Positions 43,397-52,589 of a stretch of DNA of 64,000 bases are shown in pieces. The DNA is taken from assembly GCA_963665265.2 (NCBI GenBank), contig OY762224.2, positions 1,860,001 to 1,924,000 of the forward strand, given 5' to 3'. Numbering within the stretch: the stretch's first letter is position 1; the number at the start of each line of letters is the position of its first letter. The stretch comes from CAXXHQ01 sp963665265 (GTDB lineage: Bacteria; Planctomycetota; Planctomycetia; Pirellulales; Thermoguttaceae). The position numbers and the translations under genes were made by a program. Under the pieces are notes generated by a model. That model saw only the letters and a list, made by a program, of their open reading frames with translations, ran no database searches and had not been told where the DNA came from.

Positions 43397-44306
43397 TTGG
43401 TTCAGCGGTGAATTCTTCGCGCAGGAACTAGACAGGATTTACATGATGTACAGGATTTCAGAAAACAAGTCCTGTGAATTCTAAACAGCTTGTTAATCTT
43501 GTCTAATAAAATCTCCGCGTCTTGTATGTTATCAAAGAGTCGTAAAGTTGGTACAAAGGTCATTGGCAAGGAGAAGGCTTCAAAGCGTAGCGAGAAGCCC
43601 TCTCCTTGCCGACCGGCGAGAGATCGATCGCGTCTTGACGTTCAAGACGTCGTCGCTGAGCGGTGAAACCATTCCTGGTGGGACTCGCTCCGCTCGGCCC
43701 ACCCTACTCGCTCCGCGTGAAACCATTCCTGGCGGGGCTCGATGCTCGGTTCTCCCTCGAACCGCGGCTTATGGCGAATTCAGAGTTTCGCGTGCGCAAA
43801 AAAAGAGCGCAAAACAAAGCTTCCCATGCGGGTATCTTCGACGCCGGCGTCCGTGCCTAATCGTCGAACCATGTCGGCGTCTTGATTTATTCCGGGGAAG
43901 GTTTTGCTGATCGAAGCGGGCAATCCTGTTATTCTCCGCATCTCTCTGTTCAGCTCAAGACTCCGATTGTCCGCCGCTCGCTTTGTTTTGCGCTCGCGCA
44001 ACCATTCGTTCTTCAGGCCACACTTCACACAGGAGTTTTTCGTTGATAAGTTTCGGGAAAGTCTCCCGTCGATTCGCAAGCGTCGTTCGGGACGCTCGGC
44101 GTTTCACGCTTGTATCACTCCATGTCCGGTCCGGGGATCAAAAAGGACGAGCGAATCTTACGCTCAAAAAATCCCTCCCTGGTGACTTGCAACTTCAACC
44201 GGGCGACAATAGTCGTTTGGCGAAAAGGGGATCCGCCGGGCCGGGCATGGATTGTTCGGTTACGCGACGCGTTAATTGTTCTTGCGTCGCAATCAGTCGT
44301 TCGGCT
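43397..44306. repeat. Non-coding spacer with ACAGGATT and GTGGG palindromes
   Basis: 43428-43508 is an inverted-order copy of the ACAGGATT palindrome (CTAGACAGGATTTACATGAT ... CTTGTTAATCTTGTCTAA). 43674-43747 holds two ACCATTCCTGG(T/C)GGG units followed by CTCGCTCCGCTCGGCCCACC, the reverse form of the GGTGGGCCGAGCG repeat. The remaining ~560 bp to mraZ shows no gene I can support; open frames there have no domain and no ribosome binding site. Confidence 0.6.
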
Positions 44307-44792
44307 TTACTTCGAGAGTCGATCGAACAGTTTTCGGAATCGCGGCATGCGAGTTTCGAGATAACGCATCCAGGCTTGCGGACGCCATAACTCGACGCAT
44401 ACGGCCGCGCCGACGACGAGCAATTCACCGTTCGGCTCGACTCCTAAAAACTCGCGGAACCCTTCGGGCACCAACAAGCGTCCGCGTCCCGCTAGCTGCA
44501 CCGGACGATGCCTTGTCGAAAGCAACCGTCCGAACAACTGCACTTGCTCGATTTTCTCTTGCAGCCGCCCGGCTCGCATTTTTTGTTTCACCAGTTCGAC
44601 GCCTTCGTCTAAACGAGTCTGCCAAACCGGCGCGCTCCACAAACTCAAACACCCTGGCCGTTCTTTGGCCAAGATGCAATCGTTCGAATCGGCCGTCAGC
44701 GTCGCGACAAGTTCGTTAGGGATCGAGACCCTAAACCGCTCGTCGAGCGTTCGCTGAAATTCGCCGATGAGGAACTCTTGCGTTCCGGGCAT
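44307..44792 (-). CDS. mraZ: MraZ, SpoVT-AbrB-like transcriptional regulator
   Basis: The 161-residue protein has two SpoVT-AbrB repeats: EFQRTLDERFRVSIPNELVA near the N-terminus and LAGRGRLLVPEGFREFLGVE in the second half. The order and spacing match MraZ, normally the first gene of the division and cell-wall cluster and a repressor of it. Here no mraW, ftsL, ftsI or mur gene follows; the next 900 bp downstream are non-coding. Upstream on its own strand are two TGTGGGGAA elements about 45 bp apart, reminiscent of the TGGG direct repeats MraZ binds, so autoregulation is possible. Confidence 0.85.
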   Translation of the reverse strand: MPGTQEFLIGEFQRTLDERFRVSIPNELVATLTADSNDCILAKERPGCLSLWSAPVWQTRLDEGVELVKQKMRAGRLQEKIEQVQLFGRLLSTRHRPVQLAGRGRLLVPEGFREFLGVEPNGELLVVGAAVCVELWRPQAWMRYLETRMPRFRKLFDRLSK

Positions 44793-44989
44793 TTGCGGGA
44801 GCCTTGCTAAAACCGAAGTTAGATATTGGGTTGATTCCCCACATCTAATCTAAGTTTTATTTTGCTTTTGGGCAAGTTCCCCACAAATCATGGTGCTGAG
44901 TTTACCGCTTATAACGATTTTGACAAGCCCCCGCTTTCTGTTTTTCACAACTTTTTTTCGAATACGAAATCCGCATGGCAAGAAACAAA

Positions 44990-45007
44990 AAACGCCGCTT
45001 ACTTGCG
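44990..45007 (-). terminator. Strong minus-strand terminator of an unassigned short transcript
   Basis: The minus-strand reading CGCCGC-AAGTAA-GCGGCG-TTTTTT is a canonical rho-independent terminator. It lies beyond the degP terminator, which suggests a short separate transcript or readthrough control. Confidence 0.7.
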
Positions 45008-45085
45008 GCGGTATTCTTTCGTATCGACTACTGCAATTACGTTCACTAACGCCGTGATGCGGCGGTCCAGGTTTCGGAGGAACAT
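44999..45085 (-). CDS. Possible 28-residue small protein overlapping a terminator
   Basis: The translation MFLRNLDRRITALVNVIAVV followed by DTKEYRRK has a short hydrophobic core with basic ends. The stop codon TAA is in the loop of the terminator at 44990-45007, as in some short genes. There is no Shine-Dalgarno upstream, so it may equally be chance or part of a small RNA. Confidence 0.2.
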   Translation of the reverse strand: MFLRNLDRRITALVNVIAVVDTKEYRRK

Positions 45086-45230
45086 GTGAAGGATTCAAGC
45101 GGGACAGGTCAAGAATACGGAGGCGGAGCGAAACGAAAAACGGCGCTCGTCGCAGTTTGCGAAGAACGCCGTTTCGGTTGAGTTCGGCGCCCGGAATGCG
45201 CCCTCAATTTGCAAGTAGGGTTTACTTGTC

Positions 45231-46739
45231 TTAGTTCTTTTTAAGGACGATAAATTGGTTGCCGCCGCCTTGCATGCGGATGAGGAGCATCACGCCTTTG
45301 GCGAGCGATTCTTTTTTCATGGCGGCTTTGAAATCCTCGACCGATTTGACCGGCGTTTGGTCGGCGCCGATGCGGATGATGATTGAGCCTTCTCGGATTC
45401 CATTCGCGGCGGCGATTCCGTCGGGAGCGACCGAGGTGATGACGACGCCCTTGACGTTTTCGGCGCCGAGTTGCTTGGCCACTTCAGGCGTGAGGTCCGA
45501 GACTTCAATTCCTAATTCGCTTGACGATTCCGTGGCGTTTTCGTCGTCGGTCACTTTGCCGGACTTGGCGAAGCTGTTCGGCATCGCTTTCATCTCGACG
45601 GTGAGCTCGATGGATTTGTTTCCGCGTTTGACTTTCAAAGGTTGTTTCGAGCCGAGCGGGCAGCGCTCGACCATCTCCTGCAAATTGTGCGGAGAAGTGA
45701 CGGGCTTGCCGGCGAATTCAACGATGACGTCGCCTTCTTCCACGCCGGCGAGGGCGGCGGGCGTTTTAGGCATTACATCGCTGACCGCCGCGCCCGTGTT
45801 CGGCGGCACGCCGAATTTCTCGGCCAAGTCGTTGGTGAGGGGAGCGATTTGCACGCCAAGGTAGGCGCGTTGGACGTTACCCGTTTTGGTCAATTGGTCG
45901 GTGACCCATTTGGCCAAATTGATCGGAATGGCGAAGCCGATGCCTTGGTAGCCGCCGCTGCTTGTGGCGATGGCGGTGTTAATGCCGATGACTTCGCCGT
46001 CGAGGTTGACCAAGGGACCGCCCGAGTTGCCCGGATTGATCGCAGCGTCGGTTTGTAGGAAGTCGGCGCGGCGATTGTTCGCCAAAACTCGCCCTTTGCT
46101 GCTGATGATGCCCTGGCTGACGGAGAATTCCAGTTCAAAGGGGCAGCCGACGGCGATTACCCAATCGCCGATGTCGAGCTTATCGGAGTCGCCGATTTTT
46201 GCGGCGGGCAAGGGTTTGTCCGCCTTCACATGAAGAATGGCCAAGTCGGTTTGCTCGTCCGATTTAATGTCGGTCGCTTTGAATTCGCGACCGTCCGAGA
46301 GCTTGACCGTGATTTCGTCAGCTCCGGCGATGACGTGGTTGTTCGTCAAGATGACGCCCGACGGATCGATGATGACTCCGGAACCGACCCCTTGCCGTTG
46401 CGGAATCACTCCGCCTCCGCGGAATTGGAAGCCGGGGCTGTTGTTGAAGAAGTCTTCGAACGGCGTGCCCTTGAAGGGATTCTCGCCGTTGGGAAAACGA
46501 TTGGCGCCGGGCGAGCGTTCAACTTTTTGCGGCTTGGTGACTGAGGTGATTTTCACGACGGTGGGCATGACTTCTTTTGCGGCGGCGCGGAAGGCCTTCG
46601 ACATGCTTTTTGCCTTTTGAATGCCTTCGTCCTCGGCTCGCGCGGCGCTCGTCGCGGCGAGGGCGGTCAAAAAGATCGCGGCGGCAATCAATCGCATTCC
46701 ATGATTTTCGGTAAATGATTTTAAGCTTGTTCGCATCAT
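45231..46739 (-). CDS. degP: DegP/HtrA (Do-family) periplasmic serine protease
   Basis: The 502-residue envelope protease/chaperone degrades misfolded exported proteins. The signal peptide ends at about residue 36 (ATSAARA). The trypsin-like domain has the triad H135 (LTNNHVI), D165 (EQTDLAIL) and S239 (NPGNSGGPL). Two PDZ domains follow: ~270-375 (YLGVQIAPL) and ~405-500 (LGIEVSDLTPEVAKQLGAEN). AAGGG precedes the ATG. It probably supports the heavy load of exported surface proteins; that link is inference. Confidence 0.95.
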   Translation of the reverse strand: MMRTSLKSFTENHGMRLIAAAIFLTALAATSAARAEDEGIQKAKSMSKAFRAAAKEVMPTVVKITSVTKPQKVERSPGANRFPNGENPFKGTPFEDFFNNSPGFQFRGGGVIPQRQGVGSGVIIDPSGVILTNNHVIAGADEITVKLSDGREFKATDIKSDEQTDLAILHVKADKPLPAAKIGDSDKLDIGDWVIAVGCPFELEFSVSQGIISSKGRVLANNRRADFLQTDAAINPGNSGGPLVNLDGEVIGINTAIATSSGGYQGIGFAIPINLAKWVTDQLTKTGNVQRAYLGVQIAPLTNDLAEKFGVPPNTGAAVSDVMPKTPAALAGVEEGDVIVEFAGKPVTSPHNLQEMVERCPLGSKQPLKVKRGNKSIELTVEMKAMPNSFAKSGKVTDDENATESSSELGIEVSDLTPEVAKQLGAENVKGVVITSVAPDGIAAANGIREGSIIIRIGADQTPVKSVEDFKAAMKKESLAKGVMLLIRMQGGGNQFIVLKKN

Positions 46740-47186
46740 AGTACCCTTGGTTACTTAAGTTGCTAAATGTATGGATAATCGTGGTTCGTTTTTGATTGAA
46801 TACTCACGCGATGCGCCAGTATTTCAGATTTAGTCTATTTCGCAACGGGGCGCCGAAACGATGGGGGGTTTCGCGCTTGAAGGTTCTTGAAGGATGTTGC
46901 CGTGCCTGAATCAATCTTGCGTTATTTTCTAGAAAAAGCGACGTCGCGGGACGTTTTGATTACGGAGTCGGAATTGCGAGGGGAGTTTGAATTATGCGGT
47001 GTGCGCCGAATAATTGGGGCGGCCGTGCGCATTTCGAGCACAAAATAATAATACGCATATTCTGTTCGGGCGGTTCGGCGGCGGCGACGTAGGATTGACA
47101 AATCCCCCTATCGGCTATAGTGTAGTAGTTGTTGGGGGAGTTTGGTTTTAGTTGTTTTTTTGCTGGCGGTAGATTGGCTGTTTTTC
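46740..47186. promoter_or_regulatory. Divergent degP / rnc spacer with an rnc promoter
   Basis: TTGACA (47095-47100) and TATAGT (47116-47121) with a 15-nt spacer resemble a housekeeping promoter reading into rnc, though the spacer is short. The rest of the 447 bp shows no gene. Confidence 0.45.
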
Positions 47187-47918
47187 ATGTCGTCCCAAGT
47201 TAATTCCGATATACCGACTTTCGAGGAATTGGAAGTTCTGGAAAAGCGGATCAAGTACGTATTTCGTGACAAACTCTTACTGCAATCGGCCCTGACTCAC
47301 GCTTCGGGCGCGGAACGCCGTCTTACGTCGAACGAACGCTTGGAATTCTTGGGCGACGCGATCATGGGGGCGGTGATTTGCGAATCGCTCTATCTTCAAT
47401 TTCCGGAGTTTCTTGAAGGCGATTTGACGCGGATTAAGTCGGTGGTAGTGAGTCGGCAAACGTGCGCGAAAATCAGCCAAACGCTTGGAATGCAAGAGTT
47501 TCTTATTCTAGGAAAAGGGATGACGACGCATCCCTCGGTGCCTCCTTCTTTATTGGCCGACGTATTTGAATCATTGGTTGCGGCGATTTATTTGGACGGG
47601 GGCGCGGATGCCGCTAAGGCGTTTATCTTGGAGCAACTTGGCCCGGAAATTGAGTTGGCCGCCGACGGAGAGTCCGGGTGCAACTACAAATCGATGTTGC
47701 AGCAGATGGCGCAGCGTGAGCACGGCACGACGCCGAACTACTTATTGCTAGACGAAAAGGGTCCTGATCACAGTAAGTGCTTTAAGATCGCAGCGCAAGT
47801 CGGCGGTTCGCAGTATCAGCCCGCCTGGGGACGGAATAAGAAAGAGGCGGAGCAACGAGCTGCGCGAAACGCCTTAAGCGAGATATCGGGCCAAAAACCG
47901 CCGTATCCGTCTGACTGA
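47187..47918 (+). CDS. rnc: Ribonuclease III
   Basis: RNase III cleaves double-stranded RNA, including rRNA precursors. The start at 47187 gives 243 residues; an in-frame TTG at 47142 would add 15 hydrophobic residues foreign to the family. LEKRIKYVFRDKLLLQSALT, the signature NERLEFLGD (49-57), and ADVFESLVAAIYLDGG with its metal-binding Asp/Glu form the catalytic domain. The C-terminal double-stranded RNA-binding domain (~172-238) ends with GRNKKEAEQRAARNAL. A TTGACA-type promoter lies ~90 bp upstream. Confidence 0.96.
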   Translation: MSSQVNSDIPTFEELEVLEKRIKYVFRDKLLLQSALTHASGAERRLTSNERLEFLGDAIMGAVICESLYLQFPEFLEGDLTRIKSVVVSRQTCAKISQTLGMQEFLILGKGMTTHPSVPPSLLADVFESLVAAIYLDGGADAAKAFILEQLGPEIELAADGESGCNYKSMLQQMAQREHGTTPNYLLLDEKGPDHSKCFKIAAQVGGSQYQPAWGRNKKEAEQRAARNALSEISGQKPPYPSD

Positions 47919-48327
47919 TCTCGACGGCGGTTTGATTCTTTGTGCGGGGGCCGAGATTTCTGAATCGTCGGGTTTTCTTCTTTTGCGCATTGAGCGTCGC
48001 GCCGTCGCTCACTTTCTTGGTTCATTGCGCTCGCTCTTGATCTGCCGTTTAGCTTTGGAAAAGGCATTTTTTGTTGTTTTTAGGCGCAAAAAGTAGCTCC
48101 CCCCCTCCAAAAATAATCGTTATAACCCCTAAAATCGTTGCGTAACGCTAGCGGAGGGGGTAGAATGGCGGAGCTTATTAGGTTGCGGTTCAAATTCACG
48201 TTTTGCGTCAGTGACTCTGTTTGAAGCGGCGGATTTGATTTTGGAACGCAGGGTTGCAATTAGAAACCAATGGTGGGTTGGTTTTCCTCGAGGCGGTCGG
48301 GCTAGTTTTTCCAAGGATTGCCGCAAT
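47919..48327. other. Spacer before the second PEP-CTERM gene
   Basis: There are 409 bp with no supportable gene. The end (CCAAGGATTGCCGCAAT) supplies the ribosome binding site of the next gene. In-frame extension of that gene to 48211 has no signal peptide and is rejected. Confidence 0.4.
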
Positions 48328-50226
48328 ATGAAAAAAACAACGATGATGTTATCGAAAAGAAATTCTATGCTGCTTGGTTGTTTCGCGAGGATTGTCGTTT
48401 GGATATCAGTTTGCGGTCTTGGGGTTCATACCGCGGCATATGCCGATGCGGTCGCTTCAGGCGAAGTGAGTCCGAGCAAACCGTCCACCTGGACGAGTTC
48501 GATAGACGTTATTATTGGAAGTTCCGGAGTTGGAGCGCTTTCTGTGGCGGGGACGTCGCTTCCTTCAGCGAACGGGTATCTTGGTTATTACTCAGGTTCG
48601 CAAGGAACCGTTTCGGTCGGCGGAACATCGGCGAGCGTATGGACTCTTAGCGCGGATCTCCACGTCGGTTATTCGGGAACGGGCGTTCTGGAAGTGACGA
48701 ACGGAGGGGTCGTCAGCAATTGGTCCGGCTTCATTGGTAATAGTTCCGGTTCGACCGGTAGAGCTACCGTTTCGGGATCGACTTCAGTTTGGAATTCGGG
48801 CTATTTCCTTAACGTCGGCAATTCCGGATCGGGGGCGTTGAACGTTACCGAAGGCGGCTCCGCGAGTTGCCAATACGGGTCGATTTCAAACGCTAAAACG
48901 GCCAAGGGCGTCGTAACCGTTAGCGGAACGAACTCAGTTTTTTCCGTTTCGTATGAACTCTACGTCGGCAATTACGGATCGGGCGCTCTGAACGTCATGA
49001 ACGGCGGCTCCGTTATTGACGTTATCGGATATGTAGGCCGTTACTCGGCGTCCGCAGGCGTTGCGACCGTCAGCGGAACAGGTTCGAGTTGGACGAATAG
49101 CGGCAACCTGTATATCGGGAATTCTTCGACGGGCACGCTGAACGTGACGGACGGCGGCCTCGTATCATGCGTGAACGGTTATGTGAGCGGTTCGAGCGCC
49201 GCTTTCGGATTTGCATCGATTAGCGGGAGCGGCTCACAGTGGGTTTGCGGCACGGAACTTTATTTGGGAAGCGCCGGAACAGGCGTTTTGCAACAAACCG
49301 GCGGAACGGTATCCGCGCCGATCATACAATTAGGCGGTAATGCGAACGGACGAGGCACATATAATCTTGAAAGCGGAACGCTGATGATCGCGACCTTAAC
49401 TAAAGGATCGGGATCGGCGCGTTTCAATTTCGGCGGCGGAACGATGCAATTGACCGCTGCGACGACCGTCGCTCTGCCGTTGACCTTAACGGGAACTGGC
49501 GGGGATGCGGTTGTGGATACGAAAGATTTTGCCGTAACGATATCGGGGACGCTGTCGGGCGTAGGCGGATTAACGAAAGTCGGATCCGGCGTTCTTACGC
49601 TAAGCGGCTCGAATACGTTTACCGGGGCCGTGAACATGAACGGCGGTTTTATAAAAGCGAATTTACTGACGAACCTCGGAAGCGGGACGGCGTTTACGTT
49701 TAACGGAGGCGGGCTGATTTTCGGCTCCGCATTCGCGTCGGTGACCCGATCGGTCATGTTTTATGAACATGGAGGCGTCTTTGATACGCAATCGTACGCG
49801 ATTACGCTTGACGGTCCGCTTGGCGGAGTCGGCGGATTAACGAAACTCGGATCCGGCTCTTTGACCCTCACCGGCACGGAGACGTTTACCGGTCCCGTCT
49901 CCGTTCAAGCTGGAACGCTTGTTCTTACTTCGTCGGAAATGAACGTCAATACGTTGGATATCTCGACGGCGTCTGGCGCGACGCTTTCGATCACCGGAGG
50001 AACGCATTCGTTCGATTCAATCACAGGGGCGGGAAAAACGAGTGTCGTCGGAACCGCCGTGATTACCGTAGCCTGCCTCGTGCAAGATTCGCTTGTGTTG
50101 GGCGGGACTGGCGAGGCGGAGGCGCCGTCGGCTTCGACGGAAGCGGTGCCCGAGCCGACGACGGCATTGGGGATTATTGCGGTTCTTCTCGGCTGCGGAG
50201 CGATAGTTCGACGGCGCTACCGTTAA
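48328..50226 (+). CDS. T5SS/PEP-CTERM-associated repeat surface protein 2
   Basis: The 632-residue exported protein starts at 48328 after an AAGGA ribosome binding site; the signal peptide spans ~13-38 (ending HTAAYA). The mature start ASGEVSPSKPSTWTSSIDVI parallels the 27046 protein (TGSVSPSDPSTWTSSTYAYV). About six T5SS/PEP-CTERM-associated repeats follow, then autotransporter-associated strands (GGLTKVGSGVLTLSGSNTFT), the block VACLVQDSLVLGG, and the anchor VPEPTTALGIIAVLLGCGAI plus VRRRYR (607-632). It is a shorter paralogue of 27046-30492, without the internal 756-bp-offset duplication. Likely surface-anchored by an exosortase encoded elsewhere. Confidence 0.88.
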   Translation: MKKTTMMLSKRNSMLLGCFARIVVWISVCGLGVHTAAYADAVASGEVSPSKPSTWTSSIDVIIGSSGVGALSVAGTSLPSANGYLGYYSGSQGTVSVGGTSASVWTLSADLHVGYSGTGVLEVTNGGVVSNWSGFIGNSSGSTGRATVSGSTSVWNSGYFLNVGNSGSGALNVTEGGSASCQYGSISNAKTAKGVVTVSGTNSVFSVSYELYVGNYGSGALNVMNGGSVIDVIGYVGRYSASAGVATVSGTGSSWTNSGNLYIGNSSTGTLNVTDGGLVSCVNGYVSGSSAAFGFASISGSGSQWVCGTELYLGSAGTGVLQQTGGTVSAPIIQLGGNANGRGTYNLESGTLMIATLTKGSGSARFNFGGGTMQLTAATTVALPLTLTGTGGDAVVDTKDFAVTISGTLSGVGGLTKVGSGVLTLSGSNTFTGAVNMNGGFIKANLLTNLGSGTAFTFNGGGLIFGSAFASVTRSVMFYEHGGVFDTQSYAITLDGPLGGVGGLTKLGSGSLTLTGTETFTGPVSVQAGTLVLTSSEMNVNTLDISTASGATLSITGGTHSFDSITGAGKTSVVGTAVITVACLVQDSLVLGGTGEAEAPSASTEAVPEPTTALGIIAVLLGCGAIVRRRYR

Positions 50227-50231
50227 AAAAA

Positions 50232-50270
50232 CGCTTTCGATTTTCATCGAACGATGAAAACTCGAAAGCG
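50232..50270 (-). terminator. Terminator of alanine dehydrogenase gene, possibly bidirectional
   Basis: CGCTTTCGA-TTTTCATCG pairs with CGATGAAAA-CTCGAAAGCG around a 2-nt loop. On the minus strand it is followed by TTTTTTT, ideal for terminating ald; on the plus strand it sits just after the PEP-CTERM gene. Confidence 0.8.
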
Positions 50271-50312
50271 GAGCTATTCGTTGACGGAACTCTTGCGGCG
50301 TTGGCGAGCGAA

Positions 50313-51422
50313 TTACGCGACGAATCGCGGATCGAATTTCATTCCGAAAGTGTCGGCCACGGCTTTGTTGGCGACCGCCCCGTCGCAGATGTTGATGGCT
50401 CGGGCGATAGGCTTCAGTTCTTTAGCCGCTTGAAAGACGCCGCGATTGGCCAATTGCAACGCCCAGGGAAGCGTTACGTTGCAGAGGGCGAAGGTGCTGG
50501 TTCTTCCCACGGCGCCGGGCATGTTCGCCACGCAGTAATGAACCACGTCGTCGATGATGTAGGTCGGTTCGGCGTGCGTCGTCGGCTTGCTTGTCTCGGT
50601 GCACCCGCCTTGGTCAATCGCCACGTCGACGATCACGCTGCCTGGCTTCATTAGTTTAAGATCTCCGCGTTCGACCAACCGCGGAGCCTTTGCGCCGGGA
50701 ACCAAAACCGATCCGATGACTAAATCGGCCTGCTTCAGTTGCTCGCGGATAGTATGGCGATCGCTGTACAAAGTCGTGACGTTCGCCGGCATGATGTCGT
50801 CGAGATAGCGGAGGCGGTCCATGTTGACGTCAAGTATGAAAACATTGGCGCGGAAACCGGCGGCCACTCGCGCGGCGTTCGTTCCGACGACGCCGCCGCC
50901 CAAGATGGCGACGTGGGCAGGTTGAACGCCGGGGACGCCCGCCAGGAGAATGCCTCGTCCCATCTGCGGCTTTTCCAAATACTTGGCGCCCTCTTGGATG
51001 CTCATTCGTCCGGCGACTTCACTCATGGGAACCAGCAACGGCAATTTGCCGTGATTGTCGCTTAAGGTTTCGTAGGCGACAGCGACGCAGCCGGAGTTGA
51101 GTAGACTCTCGGTCAGTACGCGATCGGCGGCTAAGTGGAAATAAGTGAAAAGAACCTGTCCCTTGCGAATCATTTTGATTTCTTCAGGCAACGGCTCTTT
51201 GACTTTGATAATCATGTCGGCGCGAGCGAAGATTTCGGCCGCGTTTTCGACCATCTCGGCGCCCTGCTTAACGTAATCCTGGTCGGCGATGCCGGAGCCG
51301 ACGCCGGAGCCTTTTTGCACCAAAACGCGATGGCCGGCGCGAGTCATCTCCTCAACGCCGACGGGCAATAAAGCGACGCGATATTCGTGACTTTTAATTT
51401 CCTTGGGCACGCCGACGATCAT
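50313..51422 (-). CDS. ald: Alanine dehydrogenase
   Basis: Ald reversibly deaminates L-alanine to pyruvate with NAD. The start at 51422 has GGAGAAGA upstream and gives MIVGVPKEIKSHEYRVALLP, the standard N-terminus; an upstream in-frame extension is unrelated. The length of 369 residues matches the family. KVKEPLPEE and LFTYFHLAAD supply the substrate-binding Lys and His, ILGGGVVGTNAA is the NAD-binding loop, and GAVGRTSTFALCNVTLPW is a late family signature. The divergent spacer (51423-51671) is shared with the mla operon. Confidence 0.95.
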   Translation of the reverse strand: MIVGVPKEIKSHEYRVALLPVGVEEMTRAGHRVLVQKGSGVGSGIADQDYVKQGAEMVENAAEIFARADMIIKVKEPLPEEIKMIRKGQVLFTYFHLAADRVLTESLLNSGCVAVAYETLSDNHGKLPLLVPMSEVAGRMSIQEGAKYLEKPQMGRGILLAGVPGVQPAHVAILGGGVVGTNAARVAAGFRANVFILDVNMDRLRYLDDIMPANVTTLYSDRHTIREQLKQADLVIGSVLVPGAKAPRLVERGDLKLMKPGSVIVDVAIDQGGCTETSKPTTHAEPTYIIDDVVHYCVANMPGAVGRTSTFALCNVTLPWALQLANRGVFQAAKELKPIARAINICDGAVANKAVADTFGMKFDPRFVA

Positions 51423-51671
51423 GATTTTCTTCTCCGTGGAAAATAGGCTTTGTAGGGCGCATTCTATATCTGCCAGAAAAGGGCGTCCAGCGAGTCTGAG
51501 CCTTGATACGGATTTGTCTATATTTCGTACTCGCTCTATCTTGAATAACCGGAACGGTTTACTCAAGCCGTAAAGCCTTCCAGTCGAACTATAGGAGGCG
51601 GCTAGATTTTATAATCAGGCCACATGTTAATGCGAGTTGTTTGCGTAGTATGGGAATTTTGGCGCGAAATC

Positions 51672-52544
51672 ATGGCAACAGACGCTTTAGCCGAACACGA
51701 AATATCCGAACGCGGCATTGTCGCGGGGACGGTCAATTGGATTGCCGACATCGGCGGTTTGCTGATGGATTGGGTGAGCGGGTTGGGGGGCATTTCGATT
51801 TTCTCGATGAGGATGTTGAGTTGGCTATTTATGCGACTCCCGAAAAGGGAGACGCTGTTGCCGAATTTTTATCAAATTGGCGTATTAAGTTTGCCCGTCG
51901 TCGCGCTGACTGGGACGTTCATTGGAATGGTTCTCGTCGTTCAGACCTTCGTGCAGTTTCGCATGATGAACATGGAGACGCGGCTAGGTGCGGTTATAAA
52001 TATGTCGTTAGTGCGAGAGCTTGGGCCAGTGTTGGCGGCGACGATGCTTGCCGGTCGGGTCGGCAGTTCGATGGCGGCGGAATTAGGGACGATGCGAGTG
52101 ACCGAGCAAATTGACGCGTTGACGAGCATGGGGGCGAATCCCATTCAATATCTGGTCGTACCGCGGTTCATCGCTTGTTTGACACTGATTCCGGCGTTAA
52201 CGATCATGGCCGATTTCATGGGGGTGGTCGGAGCGTTTTTCTACGCCGTGCAGATTCTAGGCATCGACGCGCATCATTACCTTGTTAATTCCCAGCGATT
52301 CGTCAGTCATTTCGACTTATTTGCGGGGGTATTTAAAAGTTTATTCTTCGGAGCGGCGATCGCGATCATCGGTTGCTATCGCGGATTCAACTGCGACGCT
52401 GGGGCCGAGGGGGTCGGACGAGCCGCCACCAACGCTTTTGTTTTTTCGTTCGTCATGATCATGCTTTTGAATTTGTTGTTGGGCATATTTTTGGACGGCA
52501 TTTACTACACGATTTGGCCTGAGGCTCCGAAAATCACGAGTTAA
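51672..52544 (+). CDS. mlaE: MlaE-family ABC transporter permease
   Basis: MlaE is the inner-membrane permease of the Mla-type system that moves phospholipids between the two membranes. The 290-residue form starts at 51672; an ATG at 51624 is also in frame. Family motifs are LTGTFIGMVLVVQTFVQF, LVRELGPVLAATMLAGRVGS and AAELGTMRVTEQIDALTSMG. About five hydrophobic helices are visible. It heads a three-gene operon (permease, ATPase, MCE protein). Confidence 0.93.
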   Translation: MATDALAEHEISERGIVAGTVNWIADIGGLLMDWVSGLGGISIFSMRMLSWLFMRLPKRETLLPNFYQIGVLSLPVVALTGTFIGMVLVVQTFVQFRMMNMETRLGAVINMSLVRELGPVLAATMLAGRVGSSMAAELGTMRVTEQIDALTSMGANPIQYLVVPRFIACLTLIPALTIMADFMGVVGAFFYAVQILGIDAHHYLVNSQRFVSHFDLFAGVFKSLFFGAAIAIIGCYRGFNCDAGAEGVGRAATNAFVFSFVMIMLLNLLLGIFLDGIYYTIWPEAPKITS

Positions 52545-52589
52545 TCATCGTTTCGTTCATCGAAGAGGGCGAGTCGCGGACAATCAATT

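Larger units (their letters stand above)
44793..45230. other. Spacer between mraZ and degP with two minus-strand terminators
   Basis: On the minus strand, AAACGGCG/CGCCGTTT (45138-45174, then TTTTCG) follows degP as a plausible terminator. A second hairpin at 44990-45007 (CGCCGC, loop, GCGGCG, then TTTTTTG) is an excellent terminator about 130 nt further on. A 28-codon frame (44999-45085) ends inside it. The mraZ promoter region occupies 44793-44900. Confidence 0.5.
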
